From: Rhodococcoides kroppenstedtii
Lineage (GTDB): Bacteria; Actinomycetota; Actinomycetes; Mycobacteriales; Mycobacteriaceae
Assembly: GCF_900111805.1 (NCBI RefSeq)
Contig: NZ_FOJN01000005.1
Span: forward strand, 124,001 to 188,000
Length of the DNA: 64,000 nucleotides
Direction of reading: 5' to 3'
Shown here piece by piece: positions 57,997 through 64,000 of this stretch. Each line of letters starts with the position of its first letter. The first letter of the stretch is position 1. The notes under the pieces are model-generated. The model was not told the DNA's origin and ran no database searches. It worked only from the letters and a program-made list of their open reading frames with translations. The translations under genes and the position numbers were made by a program.

Positions 57997-58905
57997 GTGC
58001 GCCCCGTCGCCCTCGTGATCACGGCCGTCGCGGCCGCCGCGCTCGTGCTGTCCGCGTGCTCGACGCCGGACACCGACGCCGGCGCACCCGATGCCACCCG
58101 CACCGTCGACCACGCCCGCGGCGCCACCGAGGTGCCCGCCGATCCCGTCCGCGTGATCACCCTCGAGCCCGTCGAGCTCGACACCGCCGTCGCCCTCGGC
58201 GTGATCCCCGTCGGTACCTCCGTGCTGAGCGAGGCCACCGGCGTTCCCGCGTACCTCGGTCCCGAGGCGGAGCAGATCCCCACCGTGGGAACGGTGGCCG
58301 AACCGCGCCTCGAAGCGATCGCCGCCCTGGAGCCCGACCTGATCCTGGGCACCGACACCCGGCACGGGGACTTCTACGACCAGCTCGCGGCGATCGCGCC
58401 GACCGTCTTCATGGCGTCGCAGTCCGACCCGTGGCAGGACAACGTGCGGCTCGTCGGCCGCGCACTCGGCCGCGAGGACCGCGCGGAGGAGGTGCTCGGC
58501 GACTACACCGCCCGCTGCGCGGAGGTCGCCGCCGCGCACGACACCGCCGGCCGGACGGCCCAGTTGATCCGCCCGCGCGACGACGTTCTCACCCTCTACG
58601 GCCCGCTGTCCTTCGCCGGCAGCACGCTCGAATGCGCCGGTTTCACCACACCGCCTCGGGCGGAGTGGGCCGACGAGATCAGCGTCGACCTCTCCCCCGA
58701 GCTGGTGTCGCAGGCCGCGGCGGATCTGGTGCTGGTGACCACCGTCGACCCCGGGGCCGACGCTCCGCTGCCGGCGCCGATCGTCGCCAACCCGGCCGTG
58801 TTCCCGAATCCTCACCCGGTCGATCAGGCCTCGTGGATCACCGGCGTCGGACCCAAGGGCGGCCAGGCCGTTCTCGACGATCTCGAGCGCATTCTCTCGC
58901 GCTGA
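57997..58905 (+). CDS. Iron-siderophore ABC transporter substrate-binding lipoprotein
   Basis: The 302-residue FepB/FhuD-like binding protein has a signal peptide (VRPVALVITAVAAAALVLS) with lipobox LSACS, and the two-lobe periplasmic-binding fold III: DPVRVITLEPVELDTAVALGV in the first lobe, LEAIAALEPDLILG, and GPLSFAGSTLECAGF in the second. The GTG at 57997 has AGGAG 6 bases upstream; an in-frame ATG at 57856 lies within the hemQ start region and is rejected. No permease or ATPase gene adjoins it. It converges with cgoX, 8 bases away. Confidence 0.9.
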   Translation: MRPVALVITAVAAAALVLSACSTPDTDAGAPDATRTVDHARGATEVPADPVRVITLEPVELDTAVALGVIPVGTSVLSEATGVPAYLGPEAEQIPTVGTVAEPRLEAIAALEPDLILGTDTRHGDFYDQLAAIAPTVFMASQSDPWQDNVRLVGRALGREDRAEEVLGDYTARCAEVAAAHDTAGRTAQLIRPRDDVLTLYGPLSFAGSTLECAGFTTPPRAEWADEISVDLSPELVSQAAADLVLVTTVDPGADAPLPAPIVANPAVFPNPHPVDQASWITGVGPKGGQAVLDDLERILSR

Positions 58906-58913
58906 GCCTGCGG

Positions 58914-60275
58914 TCAGGCGAGCGCGGCCGCCGTGCGCTCGGCGGCGGCGCTCGCCACCGCGACGCAGGCGGGCACCCCGACCCCGTGCAGGTAGGCACC
59001 CGCGAGTTCGAGCCGGGGCAGGTCCGCCGCCGCGGCCTCGAGGTCGGCCACGACGTCGAGGTGGCCGGGGCGATACTGCGGCAGCCCGCCGTACCACCGC
59101 TGGACGACGGCGGCGGTCGGCGCGGTGTCCACCCCGAGGACGTCCGCGAGATCGCGCCGCGCCGAGTCGATCAGCACGCCGTCCGGCTCGTCCACGATCG
59201 CGGCGTCGCCGTAGCGTCCGAAGGACGCGCGGACGAGCTCGCCGCCGCGGTCGGCGAGGTGCGGCCACTTCCTACTCGACAGAGTGAACGCCTTGGCCCG
59301 CAACGGCTCTCCGTCGTGACGCAGCTCCCCGGTCGCGACGAGAACGCCCGAGTTGTCGGGCAGGTCCACCCCGTCGAAGCGCAGGGCGACGACGGCGGAC
59401 GACGCGAGTTCGATCGCGCCGAGGCGGTCCGCGAGAGTCGGGAAGGTCGCGAGGGCAGCGGCGGCGGCGGGTGCGGGGAGGGCCACGACGACGGCGTCCA
59501 CCACGCCCACGCCGTCGACGGTCCATTCCGAACCGGCCCTCGTCACGGATCCCACCCGCGTGACGACGCGCTCCGCGTCGGCCTCGGCGGCCAGGGCCTC
59601 GAGGACCGGACGATAACCCCCGCGCAGCCCGCCGAAGACCGGGCCCGGCGTCGGCGCGGGCCGCGCCCGCAGTACCGCGTCGGTCAGGCTCGTGGCCCCC
59701 GCGTCGAGCGCCGCGGCGAGACCGGGCAGCGCCGCGCGCACACCGGTGGTGACCGAGAGGCCGGAGTACACCCCGCCGAGGAGCGGATCGACGCTCCGTG
59801 CGGTGACCTGCGGACCGAAACGCTCGGACACGAGATCACCGAGGGAGGCGTCGTCGCCCGGCGTCCATCGGAACGGCGTCGTCGCCTCGGCCTCGATCCG
59901 CGCCACGGTCGCCGCGTCGACGAGGTGCGCCACCGACTCCGCCGACGCGGGAATGCCCATGAGCGTCCCCACCGGGAGCGCGTGGAGGGACCCACCCGAC
60001 CGCACCAGCGGACGGGCCGTCGTCGACGGTCGCACCAGCAGGTCGCTCAGGCCCAGCTCCGCCAGCAGGGCCGGCATCTCCGGGCGGCGGGCGACGAACG
60101 CTTCCGCACCGACGTCCACCGGGACGTCCCCGACGTCCACGGTGCGCAGCTTGCCGCCGTCCCGATCGGCGTCGTCGACAAGCAGGATGCGGGCGGACGG
60201 CCCGAGGGTCCGTCGCAATCGGTAGGCCGCGACCAGGCCGCTGATCCCCGCGCCGAGAACGGCCACGGCGGTCAC
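58914..60275 (-). CDS. cgoX: Coproporphyrinogen III / protoporphyrinogen oxidase (HemY/CgoX)
   Basis: A 453-residue FAD enzyme, oxidising coproporphyrinogen III in the actinobacterial haem pathway. The FAD-binding N-terminus is [17 protein letters not shown]; other features are [31 protein letters not shown] and the C-terminal [24 protein letters not shown] segment with GVGVPACVA. In actinobacteria, with HemQ present, this enzyme works before iron insertion, so CgoX naming is preferred over HemY. The GTG at 60275 overlaps the hemE stop. Ferrochelatase is not in the window. Confidence 0.93.
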   Translation of the reverse strand: MTAVAVLGAGISGLVAAYRLRRTLGPSARILLVDDADRDGGKLRTVDVGDVPVDVGAEAFVARRPEMPALLAELGLSDLLVRPSTTARPLVRSGGSLHALPVGTLMGIPASAESVAHLVDAATVARIEAEATTPFRWTPGDDASLGDLVSERFGPQVTARSVDPLLGGVYSGLSVTTGVRAALPGLAAALDAGATSLTDAVLRARPAPTPGPVFGGLRGGYRPVLEALAAEADAERVVTRVGSVTRAGSEWTVDGVGVVDAVVVALPAPAAAAALATFPTLADRLGAIELASSAVVALRFDGVDLPDNSGVLVATGELRHDGEPLRAKAFTLSSRKWPHLADRGGELVRASFGRYGDAAIVDEPDGVLIDSARRDLADVLGVDTAPTAAVVQRWYGGLPQYRPGHLDVVADLEAAAADLPRLELAGAYLHGVGVPACVAVASAAAERTAAALA

Positions 60276-61354
60276 AGCGAATGCACCAGCTCCACCACCG
60301 ACGTCACCACGTCGGGATCGGTGGCGGGGAGCACGCCGTGACCGAGGTTGAAGATGTGCCCGGTCGCTCCCGCCGCGAGGGCGCGGTCGGCTTCGCCGAC
60401 GATGCGCTCGACCTGGCGGCGCACGGCGTCGGGACCGGCGAACAGCACCGCGGGATCGAGATTGCCCTGCAGACCCTTGCCCGGTCCCACCCGCGTCGCG
60501 GCGACGTCGAGCGGGATGCGCCAGTCGACGCCGACGACGTCCGCACCGGCCTCGCCCATCGCCCCGAGGAGTTCGCCGGTGCCCACACCGAAGTGGATGC
60601 GGGGAACGCCGGCCGCGGCCACGGCGTCGAACACGCGCGTCGAGTGCGGCAGGACGAACTCGCGGTACTCCGCGAGCGAGAGCGCACCGGCCCAGGAGTC
60701 GAACAGCTGGACCGCGTCGACGCCGGCGTCGAGCTGTGCGGTGAGAAAGGTGATCGTGGTGTCGGCCAGGCTGCCGAGCAGGGCGTGCCAGGTGTCGGGA
60801 TCGGAGTGCATCAGCGCCTTGGTGCGCTCGTGATTGCGGCTCGGTCCCCCTTCCACCAGGTAGGAGGCCAGGGTGAACGGCGCCCCGGCGAAGCCGATCA
60901 GCGGAACGTCGCCGAGTGCGGCGAGCAGCAGACCGATCGCGTCGGCGACGGGCCGAACCTGATCCGGAGCAAGCGCGGGGAGCGCACGGACGTCGGCCAC
61001 CGACCGCACCGGCTCGGCCACCACGGGGCCGGTGCCCGCCACGATCTCGAGGTCGATACCGGCGGCCTTGAGCGGAACGACGATGTCGGAGAACAGGATC
61101 GCGGCGTCGACCCCGTGCCGGCGAACCGGCTGCATCGTGATCTCGCAGACCATCTCGGGGTCGAAGCACGACGCGAGCATCGAGGTGCCCTCGCGCAGCT
61201 TCCGATACTCCGGCAACGACCGACCGGCCTGACGCATGAACCACACCGGACGCCGCGACGGCGTGCGGCCCGTCGCCGCCGCGAGGAACGGGGCGTCGGG
61301 GAGTGTCCGACGCGCGACGTCGTGACCGGAAGCGGGGGCCGAGGTGGTGTTCAT
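60272..61354 (-). CDS. hemE: Uroporphyrinogen decarboxylase
   Basis: A 360-residue TIM-barrel enzyme that decarboxylates uroporphyrinogen III to coproporphyrinogen III. The signature [18 protein letters not shown] is present, along with the catalytic Asp in [18 protein letters not shown], and [16 protein letters not shown]. Also [15 protein letters not shown] and [13 protein letters not shown]. The ATG at 61354 has GGAGG about 4 bases upstream. It overlaps cgoX by 4 bases, so they are coupled, and is divergent from a DUF3000 gene 79 bases away. Confidence 0.96.
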   Translation of the reverse strand: MNTTSAPASGHDVARRTLPDAPFLAAATGRTPSRRPVWFMRQAGRSLPEYRKLREGTSMLASCFDPEMVCEITMQPVRRHGVDAAILFSDIVVPLKAAGIDLEIVAGTGPVVAEPVRSVADVRALPALAPDQVRPVADAIGLLLAALGDVPLIGFAGAPFTLASYLVEGGPSRNHERTKALMHSDPDTWHALLGSLADTTITFLTAQLDAGVDAVQLFDSWAGALSLAEYREFVLPHSTRVFDAVAAAGVPRIHFGVGTGELLGAMGEAGADVVGVDWRIPLDVAATRVGPGKGLQGNLDPAVLFAGPDAVRRQVERIVGEADRALAAGATGHIFNLGHGVLPATDPDVVTSVVELVHSL

Positions 61355-61433
61355 CGGCCTCCATGCTGCCAGAACGCCGCGATCCGGCGCGCCTCCGCTC
61401 CTGTGCCCCGTGACCGGGCTAACGTCCGATTTC

Positions 61434-62039
61434 GTGACCACGCCCGATGCCTCGCAACCCGCGCAGTTCCGCGCCGCCATCGAGGCGATGCACCGTGCCA
61501 CGGTGCACCCGAGCATCGAGGTGGGACCGATCCGGCCACCCCAGCGGCTCGCGCCGTACAGCTACGCCCTCGGCGCCGAGGTGCGCCACCCGGACTCGGA
61601 GGGCGTTCCCGAGCAGACCGAGGGCGACGCCTTCGGCCGATTGATCCTCCTTCACGACCCCGAGGGCGACGAGGCCTGGAACGGCACCATGCGCCTGGTC
61701 GCCTACATCCAGGCCGACGTCGACGCCTCGCTCGCCGGTGATCCGCTGCTTCCCGACGTGGCGTGGTCCTGGCTGGTGGACGCGTTCGAGGCACGGAGCG
61801 AGCCCCTCACCGCCCTGGGCGGCACCGTGACGTCCACCAGCTCCGTGCGGTTCGGCGACATCGCCGGCCCCCCGCGCGCGCACCAGCTGGAACTGCGCTC
61901 CTCCTGGACAGCACTGACCGACGAGCTGTCCGTCCATGTCGAGGCGTTCTGCGAGGTCCTCGCCTACGCCGCCGGTCTGCCGCCCGCGGGCATCACCCGC
62001 CTCGGTGCGCGCGGGTCGGCCGGCACCGCCGACGCCTAG
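61434..62039 (+). CDS. DUF3000 family protein (Rv2680-like)
   Basis: A 201-residue protein of the DUF3000 family, restricted to actinobacteria, function unknown. It is soluble; [41 protein letters not shown] and [28 protein letters not shown] are the recognisable parts. The GTG at 61434 is chosen; an ATG at 61344 in frame overlaps the hemE start. It precedes the RNase D gene by 1 base and is probably co-transcribed, as in M. tuberculosis Rv2680-Rv2681. Confidence 0.85.
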   Translation: MTTPDASQPAQFRAAIEAMHRATVHPSIEVGPIRPPQRLAPYSYALGAEVRHPDSEGVPEQTEGDAFGRLILLHDPEGDEAWNGTMRLVAYIQADVDASLAGDPLLPDVAWSWLVDAFEARSEPLTALGGTVTSTSSVRFGDIAGPPRAHQLELRSSWTALTDELSVHVEAFCEVLAYAAGLPPAGITRLGARGSAGTADA

Positions 62040-62040
62040 A

Positions 62041-63357
62041 GTGGCCGAGGTGCCCGACAGTTCCGACACGCCCGAGACGACAGCGGCCGTCGCCGCCCGG
62101 CCCGAGCCGACACCGCTGCTCGCCCCGCGCGACGGGGTGCCGCCGCTGACGGACACGCCCGACGCCGTCCGCGCCGTCGCCGCCGCGCTGGCCGCCGGAT
62201 CCGGGCCGCTCGCGGTCGACGCCGAGCGCGCCTCCGGTTTCCGATACTCCGCTCGGGCCTACCTGATCCAGCTCCGACGCCGCGGCGTCGGCACCGTTCT
62301 GCTCGATCCGATTCCCGTGGTCGCGGCCGGGGACGACGGACGCGACGCCCTCGCCGCCCTCGCCGACGCCATCGGCGACCTCGAGTGGGTCCTGCATTCC
62401 GCCGACCAGGACCTGCCCGGCCTCGCCGAGCTGGGTCTGACCCCGGGCTCGCTCTACGACACCGAACTCGCCGGGCGGTTGGCCGGGTTCGAGCGGGTGG
62501 GTCTCGCGGCGATGGTCGAGCGGGTGCTGGGGCTGTCCTTGCAGAAGGGTCACGGCGCCGCCGACTGGTCCACCCGTCCGCTCCCCGACACCTGGTTGAA
62601 CTACGCGGCGCTCGACGTCGAGGTCCTGGTGGAGCTGCGCGACGCCATGGCCGAGGAGCTGGCGAACCAGGGAAAGACCGACTGGGCCGCACAGGAATTC
62701 GAACACATCCGCCTGGCCCCACCGCCCGCGCCGAAGCCGGACCGGTGGCGGCGGACGTCCGGCATCCACGCGGTGAAGAACGCCCGCACCCTGGCGGCGA
62801 TCCGCGAATTGTGGACCGCCCGAGACGATCTCGCTCGCAAACGCGACGTCGCCCCCAGCCGGGTCCTGCCCGACTCCGCCATCACCGCTGCAGCGCAACA
62901 GAACCCGTCGACCAGCGGAGAACTGCGGTCGCTTCCGGTGTTCGGCGGCCCGCGGCAGCGTCGTCAATCGCACGTGTGGATGTCCGCCCTCGAACGCGCC
63001 CGCGTTCTGCCGGACACAGCGCTGCCCCCGGTCGCCCAGCCGTTCACCGGTCCCCCGCCCATCAGCCGCTGGGCCCGGCGCGACCCGGCCGCCGCGGCAC
63101 GGCTGACCGCCGTGCGCGAGGCCGTCGCGGCGCTGTCGGAGCGGGTGCACGTTCCCGTCGAGAATCTCTGCGCCCCGGACACCCTGCGACGCCTCTGCTG
63201 GGAATGGCCGGGACCGCCCGCGACCGACGACCTCCCGGCCCACGTGGACGCCGTTCTCACCGCCCACGGCGCCCGTCCGTGGCAGCGCGAGGTGGTCGGT
63301 CCCGTCGTCACGGAGGCACTGGCCACCGCGGACGTGCCCGAAGTTACCGACGAGTAG
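62041..63357 (+). CDS. Ribonuclease D-like 3'-5' exonuclease with HRDC domain
   Basis: A 438-residue DEDD exonuclease. Exo I is LAVDAERASGFRYSARAYLIQL with Asp-Glu; Exo II is VLHSADQDLPGLAELGL, followed by YDTELAGRLAGFERVGLAAM; and Exo III is NYAALDVEVLVEL, giving the DEDDy pattern (Tyr in NYAALD). The C-terminal half contains an HRDC domain (RDDLARKRDVAPSRVLPDSAI). It probably matures small RNAs or tRNA 3' ends. GTG at 62041 is used; GTG at 62050 is an alternative. Confidence 0.9.
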   Translation: MAEVPDSSDTPETTAAVAARPEPTPLLAPRDGVPPLTDTPDAVRAVAAALAAGSGPLAVDAERASGFRYSARAYLIQLRRRGVGTVLLDPIPVVAAGDDGRDALAALADAIGDLEWVLHSADQDLPGLAELGLTPGSLYDTELAGRLAGFERVGLAAMVERVLGLSLQKGHGAADWSTRPLPDTWLNYAALDVEVLVELRDAMAEELANQGKTDWAAQEFEHIRLAPPPAPKPDRWRRTSGIHAVKNARTLAAIRELWTARDDLARKRDVAPSRVLPDSAITAAAQQNPSTSGELRSLPVFGGPRQRRQSHVWMSALERARVLPDTALPPVAQPFTGPPPISRWARRDPAAAARLTAVREAVAALSERVHVPVENLCAPDTLRRLCWEWPGPPATDDLPAHVDAVLTAHGARPWQREVVGPVVTEALATADVPEVTDE

Positions 63358-63378
63358 CAGACGGTCTACAGTGACGGT

Positions 63379-63398
63379 GCTCGGACCACCGTCCGAGC
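63379..63398 (+). terminator. Possible hairpin between the RNase D-like gene and the thiolase gene
   Basis: GCTCGGAC, a CACC loop and GTCCGAGC form a perfect 8-bp stem, 22 bases after the preceding stop. No U tract follows. It could end the DUF3000-RNase D transcript, or simply fold in the thiolase leader. Confidence 0.4.
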
Positions 63399-63435
63399 CG
63401 ATCCTCGCCGATCCTCGCGCTCGCCGGAAGGAACC

Positions 63436-64000
63436 ATGTCCGAACAGTCCTCGTCCGCTGCCGCCTCGTCCGCCCGCGGTGTCGTCTTCGTCGACGGCAT
63501 CCGCACCCCGTTCGGCAAAGCCGGCCCCAAGGGGATGTATGCCGACACCCGCGCAGACGACCTGGTGGTCAAGTCCATCCGGGAACTCCTGCGCCGCAAC
63601 CCGGAACTGCCGCCCGAGCGGGTCGACGAGGTCGGCATCGCCGCCACGACCCAGACCGGTGACCAGGGCCTGACCATCGGTCGCACCAGCGCGCTGCTCG
63701 CCGGACTCCCGCAGAGCGTCCCCGGCTTCGCCGTCGACCGCATGTGCGCCGGCGCCATGACCGCCGTGACCACCACCGCGTCGGGCATCGGGTTCGGGCA
63801 GTACGACGTGGTAATCGCCGGCGGCGTCGAGCACATGGGCCGCCATCCGATGGGCGAGGGCGTCGACCCGAACCCGCGCTTCCTCGCCGACCGCCTCGTC
63901 GACCCCAGCGCGCTGGTCATGGGCAACACCGCGGAGAACTTGCACGATCGCTACCCGTCCATCACCAAGGACCGCACCGACGCCTACGCCGTCGCGAGCC
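63436..64000 (+). CDS. Acetyl-CoA acetyltransferase / 3-ketoacyl-CoA thiolase, 5' part
   Basis: The first 188 residues of a thiolase; the gene continues beyond the window. It opens GVVFVDGIRTPFGKAGPKG, with TTQTGDQGLTIGRTSALLAGLP and the catalytic cysteine in FAVDRMCAGAMTAVT, followed by VIAGGVEHMGRHPMGEG. This is the acyl-transfer half of a FadA-like enzyme acting in fatty acid beta-oxidation. The ATG at 63436 has GGAAGGAA upstream. It is likely to form an alpha/beta pair with a FadB-type protein outside the window, which I cannot see. Confidence 0.93.
   Translation, partial: MSEQSSSAAASSARGVVFVDGIRTPFGKAGPKGMYADTRADDLVVKSIRELLRRNPELPPERVDEVGIAATTQTGDQGLTIGRTSALLAGLPQSVPGFAVDRMCAGAMTAVTTTASGIGFGQYDVVIAGGVEHMGRHPMGEGVDPNPRFLADRLVDPSALVMGNTAENLHDRYPSITKDRTDAYAVAS

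Noticed and set aside
61993..63945. 650-codon minus-strand ORF
   Set aside because: Antisense to the RNase D-like gene, which has intact DEDD motifs; no recognisable protein.

Overview
The window is about 70% G+C and carries an actinobacterial chromosome segment whose gene order closely follows the Mycobacterium tuberculosis interval from aroE/Rv2552c to Rv2681. Genes for mycolata envelope work (pimA, its acyltransferase, the PI-phosphate synthase, aftC), frequent GTG starts and ATGA/GTGA stop-start overlaps fit a Nocardiaceae member, most likely Rhodococcus. The genus is inferred from gene content and synteny, not from a marker gene.

Layout. 1-7.7 kb: a minus-strand run aroE-mltG-ruvX-alaS-rarA plus a phosphotransferase-like gene. 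The ruvX/mltG junction is tandemly triplicated. 7.9-13 kb: transglutaminase and a fused ATP-grasp/alpha-E protein (a conserved peptide-bond-type system of unknown product), an acyltransferase and a DUF389 membrane protein. 13-20 kb: aspS, a zinc metallopeptidase, a degenerate metallo-beta-lactamase protein, then a divergent pair with two LexA-like boxes between them: an Rv2578c-family radical SAM enzyme and a photolyase-like protein whose two domains are in swapped order. 20-26 kb: hisS, a glyoxalase-II-like hydrolase, a membrane cyclophilin, remnants of a divergent map/xre pair, and the bifunctional (p)ppGpp enzyme Rel.

26-38.7 kb: apt, a peptide-binding lipoprotein, secF, secD and yajC (with a strong hairpin between yajC and secD), SOS-controlled ruvCAB, a YebC-family regulator, and pdxT-tesB-pdxS for pyridoxal phosphate and acyl-CoA hydrolysis. 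38.8-45.2 kb: a tightly overlapping operon read thrS-HIT-pgsA-acyltransferase-pimA-Nudix, which makes phosphatidylinositol mannosides. 45.3-48.4 kb: a FhuF-like Fe-S protein, a small membrane protein, four tRNA genes (Val-CAC; Gly-Cys-Val-GAC) with clear terminators, and small accessory genes.

48.5-64 kb: zapE, a RibD-like reductase, a lipoprotein hydrolase with an altered nucleophile elbow, aftC, msrB, a MaoC hydratase, a cytoplasmic molybdoenzyme coupled to a HAD phosphatase and to hemQ, an iron-siderophore binding lipoprotein behind a possible IdeR box, cgoX and hemE (the coproporphyrin-dependent haem route with hemQ), a DUF3000 protein, an RNase D-like nuclease and the start of a thiolase.

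There is no CRISPR array, phage or intact insertion sequence. No stretch longer than 300 bases lacks a gene. The most unusual points are the domain-permuted photolyase paired with a radical SAM enzyme under probable SOS control, the double truncation of map and xre, the minicistron-forming repeat before mltG, and the triple 8-residue repeat at the start of the molybdoenzyme.
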